This document shows, one piece after another, positions 33,939 through 47,800 of a stretch of DNA of 64,000 nucleotides. The notes under the pieces were generated by a model that made no database searches, was not told where the DNA came from, and saw only the letters and a list, made by a program, of their open reading frames with translations. Both the position numbers and the translations under genes were made by a program. This stretch comes from Xiphophorus maculatus. Lineage: Eukaryota > Chordata > Actinopteri > Cyprinodontiformes > Poeciliidae. Every line of letters begins with the position of its first letter. Within the stretch, counting starts at the first letter, position 1. The stretch is from contig NC_036461.1 in assembly GCF_002775205.1 (NCBI RefSeq), forward strand, positions 9,709,015 to 9,773,014. Reading direction: 5' to 3'.

Positions 33939-35773
33939 ATGGAAATCATTAAAGGTAGTTTAGATAATATTTCCCGACCTGCATCGACCGAGCAAACTGG
34001 TAACAGATTTTGTCCTGCTGCGCCTTTTGAGCTGCTTGTTTTGAGCAACGATTCTGCTGATTTCCAGGTAGATAAACAACTCTTTCACGTTGGCTTTAAA
34101 TATAATAAAGGTATATTTTATAGCTTAAGAGAACTCTTTTCTATAAAAGCAGAATGGCAGTGGAGAAATGGAACACCATCATAGAGGCACAGGACCTGGT
34201 AAAGGTAAATGTTCATTCAAGTAGTGGTTTCAAAGTTAGATCTGTGAATAAATGAAATGAAAAGATGATTTCTAGTAGCGTAATTTTAACATAATTATTA
34301 ATAGATGGCAACATTTACATTCAATTATTTATGCAGACACGCCCGCAAATATAGTTGTTCCTTTCAGTAATGCAATTCTGAAAGGAACACACATTATATA
34401 TAATAAAAAAATTTGAAAATAAATTCATCCATCAGAATTAGATCATCTCGGAGTGAAACTTTTATTTATTCATTCATTCAGAAAATAAATCTGAAATTAA
34501 GAAACAAATAACAATTAGATGTTTCTGTTAGTTTGAAATTAAAACTGACAGAAACATATGAATGCACAGCTTGCAAATTGAACTCAGCACTTAATTACAA
34601 TTAAGCTGTTGCTCCATTATGCATACCAAAGAAGAAATTCTTCTTTCACATCAGTTTTTTTGCTGAGGTTACAGGAGATGAAAATGAGGATTCAAAGCTG
34701 CAGAGAGCCTTTGAGGAAATGAAACGACTTGATGAAATTCTGTCAGCAGAAATTTTCAAGGAAAAAGAAATTCGGTGTCAAAGAAAAGAACTCCAAGCAA
34801 AAATGTGGCAAGAGCTCCAGGTAGACATGACATCAGTGCTTGGGTAGCCAGGTGAAAATAGTCTTTTTAATGAAATGAGTAACCTTTATGCTGCATAATG
34901 TATGATTATATGCTCTGTTCTTTTTTTTTCTTACAGAGAAAACCTGACAAATACTCTGACTGTGCTCACGAAGCATTCAACACAAAGCTGTTTTTGGCTT
35001 TGGAAGCCCACACTTGTGTGTAAATCCAACACCGATTAAGAACATTACTAAAAAGCGTGGTGTACCTGGCTTAAGTGTTGATATGCCTTAAACATTTTCA
35101 TATTCTGTCCCAGTAGAACCACACACTTCAGTGAGTTTCATTGGGAATTTATGTCAAAGTAGTGGATTTTGTTTGAAGTATGTAGAAAAATTATGTACGT
35201 TCTTTGCTTACTTTTCTTTACATGATATTTTAACATCATTAAGATTAAATGAAGAGAATTGATGAGCATCAGTTTAGAAGTATTTTCACAGATTCTCACT
35301 TGGACCTATGTTTGAACTTTGACTGAACCATTCTAGTACATTAATATGTGTTTATGTGAACTGTTCCATTGTAGCTCTGTCTGTATGTTTAGGAATGTTT
35401 TCCTGTTGAAATGTGAACATTTGGCCCAATCTTGGATCTTTTGCATCGTTTAACAAATTTCATACAGCAGGTCTAAATCTGTAGCTTCTAATGAACTCTA
35501 ACCAGCTCTACTCTCCCTGCACAAGATCAGCATTTCCAAATCATGACAACCACTATGTTCAGTGTTAGCCATTTATGGTCTGATCTGAACAGATCAGCTT
35601 ATTCAACACATTTACCACATACCTTGTGACAATCTGTAAACAAGACATCTTTTCTATGGAAATGAAATGAAATTTTTATTTATTTTGAGCGTATGAAATG
35701 CAAGATTTTGCTTAGGGGTATCATGGTGAAGATGATGGATTAAAAATACATGCTAAAAACTTTTGAATTTTAT

Positions 35774-35839
<66 letters not shown>

Positions 35840-38800
35840 TTTTATTTGTATAGCACATTTCAGCAGCAAGACATTTCAAAGTGCTTTACATCATTACAAA
35901 CACAGAATCACAATGCAATATAGAATCAATCATTAAGTCAAGTTACATCAATAAATTTGTAATTGATTACATTTCAAATACAATTCTAAACAGGTGGGTT
36001 TTCAGTTGAGATTTAAAGGAAGTCAGTGTTTCAGCTGTTTTACAATTTTCTGGAAGTTTGTTCCAAATTTGTGGTGCATAGATGCTGAAAGCTGCTTCTC
36101 CTCGTTTGGTTCTGGTTCTGGGGATGCAGAGCAGACCAGAACCGGAAGACCTGAGAGGTCTGGAAGGTTGATACAATAAAAGCAGATCTTTAATGTATTG
36201 TGGTGCTAAGCCGTTCAGTGATTTATAAACTAACAACAGTATTTTAAAGTCTATTCTTTGAGCTATAGGGAGCCAGTGGAGGGACTTTAAAACTGGTGTT
36301 ATGTGCTCTATCTTATATGTAAAAAGAAAAAGTCAGTTTTCCCTCCATGTTTCAGTTATGCAGTAATTTGTGTTGGTTTATAGCATAAAGTCCCAATAAA
36401 ATACTCTAAAGTTTGTGGTTGTGTTATGACAATATGTGAAAAAGTTCAGGGAGTATGATTGCTTATGAGAGGCAATGAAAGCCTGTCTGCCATTCACACT
36501 AATATGGTTTTATTATCACAAAGGTACAAAAGAAGAGGACCATTATGCACCTCTGTTTGAGACCCAGGTTCTGGACTGTGAGCATGATGGGGACGACCAA
36601 GGCCTGCAGCAAGGTGAGCTTGTGCTACTTTAGAACATTATTTTCAGTTGTGTTAACAAATTTGTGCACTGGATGGCGCTAAAAGCTCACGAAGCCTGTA
36701 ATAGTAGGTTTTCTCCATTAATGTGACATTTTCTTTTTCCAAAGATCTTTGCAAAACTTTAGTCACTCTTCAACAATTTCCTAATAAAAATCTTAGGAAT
36801 TTTTATGGTATTAAAATCCCAGAGAATGAGAAAAAAAACAACTTTTTAAACAGAAGCTATAGAGGAGTGAGGAATTCTGTGTTTTCCCCAGGAACACACA
36901 TCTGAAATGTTAGCATATGTTTCATTAGTGAATATTTCATCATGTTTAAAAAGATGCATTCTTAAACGTTTCTTCACTGAAATAAGACGTGTCTTACTCG
37001 ACAGCTGAAAAGCCGCCTTACAGCTTGACTTCATCATTTGAAGGAAGCAGTGCAAATAATGAGGGCCTCCGGTTTGTGGAGAGCAACAGCAAAACTTCCA
37101 AAACAAAAAACAAACAGAAGGACTTTGTCCAGAGGAACATCGAGGTATGATTAAGCTCATGTTGTGTAAAAAAAATTGCACTATTTTCTCATGTCTTTGA
37201 GTTAAGTTTTTCAGCTGTTGATTTTTCCAGTTGGAAAAATGTGTTTCCCTTTAGATGTACAGACTCACGTCTATATATCAGCACTGACTGCATAAAAATG
37301 TTATGCAAATGTTGATTTTCCATCTTTTTCCCCATTATGTTGTATAATGCAATAGCTGGCAAGCAGTGATGTGGGTCGAGTGCGCTTGACCCGTGCAGAG
37401 AAAGAGCGTCTGGCTGAACTCCTTCAAGAAATAAACGAAGAGGAAGAGGACAGCGCCAGCGGCACAGACAGTGAGGTAGGCTAACATTTGGCCATAACAG
37501 ACAACATATGCTATAGGCCAGTGGTTCTCAAATGGGGGTACGTGTACCCCTGGGGGTACGTGGAGGTACTGCAGGGGGTACGTGAAGCTTTTCAAAATAT
37601 CTTTAAAAAATCAGTAGGCTCCTCATAATAAGTCTTGGGAAAAATTATTTTGTAAAAAGTTTGATAAAATATAAATGTGTGTTCATGCATTGAATTTTAT
37701 ATTCAATATTTAGTTTCAATATTCTTGAAAATAAAACGGTTTGACTGGTTTTATACCTTCCTGGTGGTCACCGTCTTCTGTTTTTCTTTTTTGTTTAACC
37801 ATGCAATGTTTGCAATATGGATGTATTTGTCAGGTTCACTGATATAAGTTGTTTGGCTTTAATAAATCAGACAGTGATTTTACAGCACTGTATCTCTTTT
37901 TAATTCCAAAAATGTTTTGCCCGTGTCAGGGGGTACTTGACTAAAAATATATTTTTAAGGGGGTACATCACTGAAAAATGTTTGAGAACCACTGCTATAG
38001 GCTGAGTCTTTCTACCATCTGTGTAGAATCCTTAAGGGGAAGCACCATGTCCTACTGTATTATTAATAACTAATACTTACTGCAATAAAAAAATTTTTTT
38101 TCTGCATTTACATTATGTGTATTTTGTTAATCACAATATTTTAAATATCATATTATGATTAAAAACAATGCTCCTAACTACAGGGCCTTGAAGGTTTTCC
38201 CAACCCTTGGACACTTCACTTTTTTTTTTTAAATCTTGTTGCAAGCAGAAACTTTCAGATATTTTATTTGGGTTTTATACAAAACACCAGCACAAAAAAA
38301 AGGTGTACAACTGTAAAATGAAAGTAAATGTTTTTTTCCCCTCTCAAATAAAATCTAAATATATGTGGTGATGGCAGCATGATGTGGTGGGGATGGTTTT
38401 CTTCAGCACGGATGGATAATATATTTAAGAGTTGAGGGGCAAATTGAGGTTAATGCAGGAAAGTCCAGGAAAAAAAACTTTGAATCTTCAAATAACTTGA
38501 GACTGAGACTAATGTTACATGAAGGCTACAATAGGAATTTGGTGTAAGTTTGAAAGAACTATTTCTTTTTTTTGGTTTTAAAATAAAAAAACAAACATAA
38601 AACCTTACCAGAAATAGGATGGATATCTTTTCTTCCATCGGATGTTGGTATTTGTGGACAATGATGTAAAACAAAAATAATATAGTTTCCAACCTAATGA
38701 CAAGAAAAATGTATCTAAAACATATTACCTGTACTTTGGGCCATTCTGTTATGAAAATTGAATGCAATTATTCCTTTAAAAAACTAAAAAATATATCTAT

Positions 38801-41800
38801 GTACTTTGTTCTTTATCATTTTAGCCAAAGTCAATTAAAGCCATTGTGAAAGATTTAAAGACCCACTTGCAGCTCCAGAGCTGCAGGTTGCAGACCTCTG
38901 CTCTAAGCTGAAGCTTCTGACTCAAAGTATTTCAAATTATGAACCAGATGTCAAATGCCACATGTGGTTTGCTTGGAATGCTGGATGTTGTGAATTAATT
39001 TTATAATCCTGGATTCACAGCTATTCCCCCCTCCTGTTATTCAGCAAAAACTGAGAAGAATGGATCTTTCAGACAGACATACAGCTGTTCTCGCATTACG
39101 GTTGTGGGGACAGAGTACAGAAGCTAGGAGAAGGAGACCTTTTGCTTCTCCTTTGAGGATTAAGCTGAGACATTGCTACTTGGGGCAGTCCAATGATTCA
39201 TTCAGAGTCCTAACTTCACATGTTTTGACTTTCACATTAATTTGCCTTAATTACTTCTTGGGCTGCTATAAAATCAGTTCAAATTCTGATGGGCTGAAGC
39301 CTGCTCAAAAGTCAGGCAAAAAACACACTTGTCTCTTAACATGCGGTTCTGTTTAAATCAACCCAGGCAGCTCTGCATCAATAGAACAGCTTGCCAGGAT
39401 TTTTAGGGTATTTGAATGTCTTACTGTTTTTTTTTTATGATGTTTGCCTTGACTTTAGAACAATACTGCAGTGATTATGGTGGCAGATACCAAACAGACT
39501 GGAGTGCAGATGCTCTGGACTTTTTTTATTAGCTAGAGGAAGCCTTCCTGTTTCCTGTTATTGTAAGGCATGCTTGTATGAATGGCTATGACAGAGTGAG
39601 GATATTGTTTATGTCACCAGGACTTTGGTGGTGGACATCACCCAGCTCTTGGCAGAATCCCTTGGTGCACATTTATCAAAACGTGCTGCTCAGTGTTTGC
39701 CTCAGACACTTGCATTCTCACACGGGTCACCTCCGCGCTGCAGTGTAGACGTGTTACAGTCGCGTCATTAGGAGCCGGTACTTACTGAAGACTTTTAGGC
39801 ATTCGGGGCTTACATACGCAAGCACAAACATTCCTCGCCTAATTCCTCAGATGTTGTGGGAAAAAGATAAAAAGGTGCTTAAATACATACAGATTTATCT
39901 AAATAATGCATCAGCTATGCAGTATAAACAATATTTATAACTTTCCAGTGAAAACCCTTATTATCTTAGCTCAGTCTCAAATTCCAACTACTATTTATGT
40001 TTTTTAAGAAAATATGATGGAAAGATTAGTTTAGAGGCTAATTGTGATGCTACATGCAATCACACAGCTTAAGCTGATCCTTACAGAGGTTTATATGTAT
40101 CAGGGTAAGTCAAAAATATTACTTTTTACAGCTACAAAGCTGTCAAACCTCTGAAGATAGCAAAAATAAGTGGAGCACACATGTTATTTCCACTTTAATT
40201 TGATACCCCTGAAAACATGAAGTGTTTATCATTTAACACTCGATGAAGATAGAGTCCACCTGTGTGTAGTTTAATCTTTGAATAAATGCAGCTGTTCAAT
40301 AAAGGCTTTGGAGGTTTGTTACAAAAAAAATGTCATGGAGATCAAGCAAAACTGCACATAGGTCAGAGATAAAGCTTCAGATAGCTTCCATAAGATAAAA
40401 TAGTAAGAAACAACTGCAAAGCTACCAAGATGTCCATCTACCTAAGCCAACAGGCCAGATATGGAGAGCTTTAATCAGAGAAGCATCCAAGAGGCCTGTA
40501 CTAGGTCTGGGGAAGCTCCACAGCTTAGGTGGGATAAACTGTTGAATCTCAGTTGTGTACTCCACAAATCTGCCCCTTATAGAAAAGTGGAAAGAAGAAA
40601 GCAGTTATTACAAGAGAGCCAGAAGAAGTCCTGTTTTTAGTTTGCCATCATCCATGTAGCTTGTAAGTCAGAAAATAAAGTAAAAGGTCCCTCAGTTCTT
40701 AAATTCAAAGTATTCCAGATATGAGGGTATCTGGATTACTTTAAATATGGGTACCCAGTTTTACCCATATATAAAACTGGGTATATTGAATAATTTTTGA
40801 AAGTTAAAAACAATCAAAGGCAAAATGAGGATGAGTAGGAGCATGATGAGGTTTTCCTTCAATTGCTTACTGTTAGACTCTTGGGTTGTTTTGATGATTC
40901 CATTCTAGTTTATCCTGTTTCTTGGTCTCTTTCTTTGATTAGATTAGTCTTGTTTCTATTTTACTTTAGTTAAGACCTTCTTAATTTTTCTAGTTATGTT
41001 CATTTCTTGTTTCTTTGAATTCTTTAGATTAATTTCCTAGTCCCTGGGTACTCTCCCTTGCCCCCTGTGCCATTTTCTCTCTCTCTCTGTTCAGCCTGCC
41101 TTCGGCTCTCTCCCCTCACACCTGCAACCCGTTAGCTCGTCAGCCCAGGTCTGCTGTTCCAGCAGTCACCCTCATGGCATTTAAACCCTTCTCTTGCTCA
41201 CACTCCCTGCTGGTCCCTCCTGTTATTGTCCCTGTTGTTATTATTTTCATGGATTAATGGCATTTCTTCTGCTCTGGCTCCCTGTGGTTATTTTTGTAAG
41301 TTTTATGTAATTTATTTCAAACAAGCTGTTTTAATGAAACAGCTACAAGCCTCTCTAAAATGCCTCTCTGCATTTGAGTTTACTGTCAAACACGCTGTGA
41401 TACAACATATTTGTGAGCAGGATTCACCTCATTTTGTGTTTAGTATGCATATGGTTTCTATGTTTGTTGAAAAACTGAAATTCCATCATTGCAGAACACA
41501 CATGTGAACAAAAAGGCCTCAGATATATTCTGGCTTCAGGTAAACCTCTGCCATAGTTCAAAAACTTGCCTTTGTCATAAAAACCAGTGGGGCTCTACCA
41601 TTTTGTATTTGGGATGCACTTCAACTTCCTAATGAGCTTCTATGTTTGCTGCTTCCTTCTGCCAGTTTTCCTCCCAGCACTCAGAGGTTACAGCTGTGCT
41701 CTGTTTAGAGTAATAAACTGCTTTGGCATGTTAATATTCTTAATAGGTCCTATCTCACCACTACAATGTGCTGAGTTCAACATCCATGCGCTGGTTCCCA

Positions 41801-44800
41801 CAGAATCCAATAGGAGTGTCACTGAGTCATGCAGCGAGTGCCATTTGTCTCTTATTAACACAGAACTCATTCAGAAGTGGAGAGCAGAAGTCAGACTGCA
41901 CCTCTTCCCTGATTCTGACATCATTGTAATAATATTGCTAGATAATGTTTATCAGTGCACTGTTTAGGTTGCTACAGAGCAAAGCAGCCTTATACCCCAT
42001 GGACCATGACTTACTATGCTGACGACTGTTTTCCAGGAGGCTGTGTGGGCTACGTCAGTCTCTGCAGGCCAGGGTTACACCCCAGAGCCTTCTGATCTGG
42101 AGCATCTGATGGAGATTGATGCTAAAATTCGCCTCCTCCTTCCTGCTGAAGAACTCCACTCCCTGCAGAGCTCGAACACAGACCTAAGCCTGTTCCAGGT
42201 AAATTATCCCAAATATTCAGAGCTTTGCAAAAGTATTCACATCCCTTTAACCTTTGTCATGTTAGAACTGAAAACTATAATGTGTTTATTTGGTGGACTT
42301 TATGTATTTGTATTCAACGTCATGAATCAGAGTAAAACCAAGCTGGAGTTCCTTTGGGGCATTTCTCCAGCTTTGAAGATGTAAGGATTTAATATTTAGT
42401 CTTTGTAAAATGGCTCAAGCTCAGTCAGATTGAATAGAAAGCAAGTCCTCATCAATGTTCAATCCTCCCAACTGTTTCTCAGTTGGATTGCTCCATCATC
42501 TCTGAGCAAATCCCCTGTCCTCGCTGAAGAAAGACATTGTCATGGCATGATGCTTCCATTGTAGCACAGAGGATGTAGAATGTAGAACAAATACATTGTA
42601 TAGCTGGTTTGCATGTCATAAAACCAGAAGCACCTATAGTATTGCACAACCTGTATTTGTGATGTTTCTTTAGTGGAGAAATTCATTTGTATAGGCTTGC
42701 GTTGCAAAAAGCAGGTAGTGTCAAAACAGTTTTCAATTTCCAGTTTGTTGAACTTTCAAAAACAATAAACTCACCTAAGATGTGACGTAATTCTCAGATC
42801 CAAGCTTTGTCTTCTGAGAAAAGATAACAAATATACTATCCATTACATACTGGTTGTATTAACCTGGGATTTCACTGGGTTTGTTCCTCAGTGCTTTCTT
42901 TAAGCTTTTATAGTCTAACGTTAAGAAATGTTTTATTTTGTTTGTTTGTTTTCTATTTGTAAATTTACTAATTAAAAATAGATTGTTCTGACATTTAAAT
43001 GTTGGTCAATAAAATTAAAAGCTCAAAATCAGTATCTTCATAAGCAGTTCTCAGTCATATGCTCTGACTTAGAAAAGCTCAACAAACTTCAGTAATATGT
43101 CCAATTTTATAGTTGGGATATAAAACACTAGACTCAGTGTACAACAAGTCTATTTAGCTGTGAAGTCAAATGAAATGCATAAACTGCAAAGCAAAAAACA
43201 ATATGTTTAGCTGCACATCTATTCAAAACGTACTCTATCAATTTGGAATCACAACTGACCTAAAATGCATGCCTTTGGATTCTTGGAGAGAACTTGAGTG
43301 GCAAGAAGAAAAGAAACCAAACAAAGCTGGCACGTAGCAAGAGTTTCAAACTGGAGGCCTTCTGGTTGTGGAGTGGCAGTAATAACCACTATGGCAACAT
43401 GGTGCCCCTCAAAAGGTCCCTGAGTGACATATTTTCAATTAAAGGGATCAAAGAAAGTGATGGGGTTGTGTTGTTCATACTGGATATTTGGGTTTGTCAC
43501 AAAGGACACCCAAATATATGCTATAAAGAAATATTGTCTTTTTCCATTTATGTTCCCTTAAATAACAAACATATATGTGAATCAGGGAAAACAAACCAAA
43601 TCTAAGAATTTGTATTCAGTTTTGTTTGAATTGTACCTTGAGTCATAGTTATGCTCTGTAATCTCTTTTGCATCTAAGAGTAACTTTAAAATGTATATTC
43701 ATAGAGCTGAAGTTTCCAGGCTGTTGTTCTGTGTTTGAGTTTATTGTTGGTAATAAACTCTGTCTCAGGACATTTTCCCACAATATTCAAAGTTTGATTC
43801 TATGCACTTGATTTGCAAAACCTGTCACCACAAATTGCTCATTTTGGAGCTGTTTCACAAAACCACCATCTGGAGGAAAAAAATTGACTGTTCTGATTAT
43901 TTTACTGTCAGGATGTGAATTTGGGTACCGTATTTTCTTTTGAGCTTCTTTTCAGTTAAAGTGCCACAAACTCCTAAATAAACAAGTGATTAACGTTTTT
44001 ATCTATGTAAAAATTGTAAATATGATTGTAAAATGAGAAATAATAAATCCTAATTGAGGGCTGGTAGTTGGCAGCACTGCCAGCAAGAAGGTCCTGGGTT
44101 TGAATCCTGGCGTGAGGTCTTCCTGCATGGAGTTTGCATGTTCTCCCTGTGCATCCATTAGTTCTCTGGTGCTCTGGCTTACTCCCACAGTCCAAAAACG
44201 TTAACTGATCTCTCTAAATTGACCTTAGGTATGTGTGTGTTTGTTTCTGTGGTGGACTAGCAACCTGTCCAGGATGTGCCCCACCTCTCAGTCAATGACT
44301 GCGTCGCTCATTGAGCCACAAAACAATAGACAGCTCAATGACTGTCTATTGAGCTGATTGCTATTGGGCACATTACTGTTTGTATTGTCAAACAGTAACC
44401 TATTTGACAATACAAATAAATTTAGCAATAAATTCATGATGTGAGTCATTGAACTTTTTTTTTCTCCATTTCCACTTTTTAATCGTCTTCACAAGCCAAA
44501 TAAGTTCTTGGAAAATCTAAAGTCTCATCCATTTATCATCTGCTCTTCATTAAAGCTAAAAAGACTAGTGCAGAGTACTTTTTCTGAGGCATTACTGGAA
44601 GTTATTAACACCCAAGCTTTTCAAATAAGAATAAAATGTAGTATTTGAATTTGATTTGGTGAACGCCACACCTGTTGGGGCAACAAAAAAGAAAAGTCAA
44701 TCACCCTGTAAATTTTTTGCAGAGTCAATGATTTGTTTCAGGTCAGTACTCATAAATCTTTAAAGAGCACATAAAAAGAAATATGCTTTTGTTTTGCAGT

Positions 44801-47800
44801 ACCTTTCTTCTCAGTTAGAATTTTTAAATGGTGTCTCTTAGACAGCAGTTTAAAAAACTTAATGTTTTCTTGCTCTTTGCACGCTGTGATAAACATAAAG
44901 GAATGTAATATTTCTATGCTTTTTCGTTTCTCACTGATATTAAATTTCTATTTTCCAAATTCATGTGTGTTTCAAACTGATTGAAACAGTTTGAAACATA
45001 CATGTCCTTTTTTATATTTTGTAAGACTGGATAAAGTAAAAAAAAAAAAGGGCTGGCACCAGCATGCATGTTGCCACAAAGCAGAGTCATCCCCCCATCA
45101 GATTATAATTACAGAGGTAGTGGAGGTAAATGAGTAACAGATCCAGAAAAAGAGCTTTTCTGTTTTTTATTTTCTGTATATTAGCATGACACATATAGCC
45201 TACAGCCAGTCACACACAGTACCATGGAAAACTACTTATACCTGTTGAACCGTTTCATATTTGTCACAATACTAACACAAACTTCAGTGTACAAGGATCT
45301 GCCTTTGAAACTAACCTACTTAGTAAATAATCCATGTGTGTTTAATTTAATTTCTGAACAAATCCAGCCATTGTGAGAAGGCATAAGTGTTTGTTAAAGA
45401 ACATTGATGAACAAAGAGCATCATAGAGACCAGGGAATGTGGTAGACAGATCAAGAATAAAACTGTGAAGAAGGGTTTGGTTGTAAAACATTTTCTAAAG
45501 CTTTGAGCATTTTGAGAATTGCTTATTTTGTAATCTAAAACTGGAAAAATGGCACAACATGATCTAAACTGACAGGTCATTTTAGAAGAGGGGACTGTCT
45601 CTAACATAGTTCTTCTTCTTGAGCATAAAGGAAAAAAAAAAACTGTAGGCCAAAAACACAAGACAAATGCTAAACACAATGGAGAAATTGTATGCCTTTC
45701 TTTTTGAAAGGAAAACAAGTGAGACTTTTTAAGTACCTTTAATTGGGAATTTAGACCCACGTTGGAAAAAGTTCAGAGGCCACTTCCTTATAATAAAGCT
45801 TACTGATATGTTCTCATATGACCCAGCTGAAGTCCACACTTACATCTAATTAAGAATAAGTGACCATACAGGCTGCTATTCATTGCTGCTCTCCATCCAT
45901 TCGGACAGTGTGAACTCTTTTGCAAAATAAGCATAGGCAAAGTTTTCAGTCTGTGTGCAAAGTTGTTAGAGTAATTGCTGCTATAGGTTTAGTTCTAAAA
46001 AATATTGACACAAATGCCCATTAATGTTAAGTCATCTCTTCTTTCCACTACAGTAATGTGCTACTTGGTATTGTTCAATCACATTAAATCCCAAGAAAAT
46101 TCCTTGAAATTTGTGGTTTTAACATGACAAAATGTGAAAAAGGTTTAATTGTATAAATACTTTTTCCAACCAATGTATTGGTAGCAAACTAATATAAACA
46201 GTCACCTTTGTAATAAGTTATTACAAAGGTGAATTAAGCAAATTAGAAAGTGTACCAAAAACCTATTTGGTTTTCTTTGACACTGTTTCCTTTATGCTTT
46301 TGTCAGCACTTTTTTGCATTCTTTTATTCTCTCCATTCACTGACTGCAAATGAATCAAGCCCTTCTGTCATTAAAAACATCTGTGTGCATAAAGCCTTAA
46401 TGTACAGTACTCCCCACTGTACCACTGTGTGGTAATGCCAGCACCACCCATGATCCGCAGGATTGTGTCACGAGTTTTCTGAAGTTGATGACATGGGTGT
46501 TTAAATTTGTGTGCCCAAACTTGTGTGTTTCTCAGATTACAAATACATATGTTGTTTTATGGCTGCTTTTTTTAAGACAAGGAGCAGCAATAATAATAAA
46601 AAAACAAAACACGTTGTTATGGTTTTAGATCACTGTCACTATTTTGATTGCAGCTCACCAGATCAGCACGGTTTGACCATATTTGTATTTGCATGGTTAC
46701 TGCAGCTGTGTTTTGCCATACACTTACTGAGTATATACTTTGCTGTAAGGCTGTGAGGTCAGTTAGTCATACTGTGTGGTTGTTGATGTGCACTCCTGAT
46801 TTTTAACAACGGCAACTGTTAAGTGAAAGAGCAGAATTTCGGGCAGAAAACTCCCTTTTGGCCAACACAGCGTGGTCAGTGGATTATTTAAGAACTCAAA
46901 TCTTATTAGGTCCAGTCATGTAATTAAACACAAAGGGAAACTTTAGAAAAACAAAAAGGACACTTGTGAAAAACGAATGAGATCTGACCCTATTAAAAAA
47001 AGCTACTTCGCACAAAACATTAAGAATGGCTTTAGCATCGAGGTGTATTTTCTGATCAGTTATTTTAACCATTAAATCCCTGAAGTTTGCCTTCCTGCAA
47101 TCCATTTGCCCCCTTCCAAAGTATTTGATACTTTGCACATTTCGTGCTTATTGATGAGGTCAGTTTAGATCAACAAGTTCAAGTAAGTTTCATATTTTTG
47201 AAAAGAGAGGAGAAAAACCTTAATTAAAAGAGATTTAACAAAAAATGCTTTGATATCACCACCAGCAAAGTTGCAAAACGCTGAATTCTTGAATTACTTA
47301 CCTGATCAATGGTGGCACCCACATACATGCGTTCATGCAGGGTGATGGTCTATGATCTCATCAGTCTTCCATGCCAGGATAATCCCTGTTACAGTACAGA
47401 GAGGTTGATGGTGTTGACATGACCTTTAAATTCTCCAGATCTCAACTCCAGTAAGTATCTGTGAGGTGTGTTGGGAATACTGACAGGATTTATGCCAAGT
47501 GTTGCCTTAGAACCTGCAGCTGATTTTATTATAATTTTTCTATGGTGCCTGATACTAGAGAACACAACTGAGACTAGAACTCAAACCTGTTATGATGTTA
47601 CAAGTCTTATTTTTCCCACTCTCTAAATGTCATTGGGAGACTAAGTGTGAAGGATGTGAGCTCAGCCACCCACCTCTTTATAGCAATAGTTATTAATGAT
47701 TAGAACATTCAAAGTAAAGTGGTTAGTTTACAAAGCACTAGAATGACTTTCTGTAAGGTTTACTCACACATGATTAATTGGAACCGCAAGAACATGTTAG

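Noticed and set aside
39060-39356. 98-codon plus-strand frame in fsip1 intron 7
   Set aside because: No domain, no splice sites fitting the fsip1 frame, and the known FSIP1 sequence runs from exon 7 to exon 8 without it.
41587-42384. Plus-strand frames of 126 and 122 codons
   Set aside because: The first has no recognised domain; the second simply reads through fsip1 exon 8 into its intron and the Tc1 end.
45347-45760. 137-codon minus-strand frame
   Set aside because: It is antisense to a Tc1-like fossil and has no protein-like signature.
46896-47138. 80-codon minus-strand frame with a slightly protein-like segment
   Set aside because: I could not match it to any family and it has no splice context; left as chance or an old repeat.
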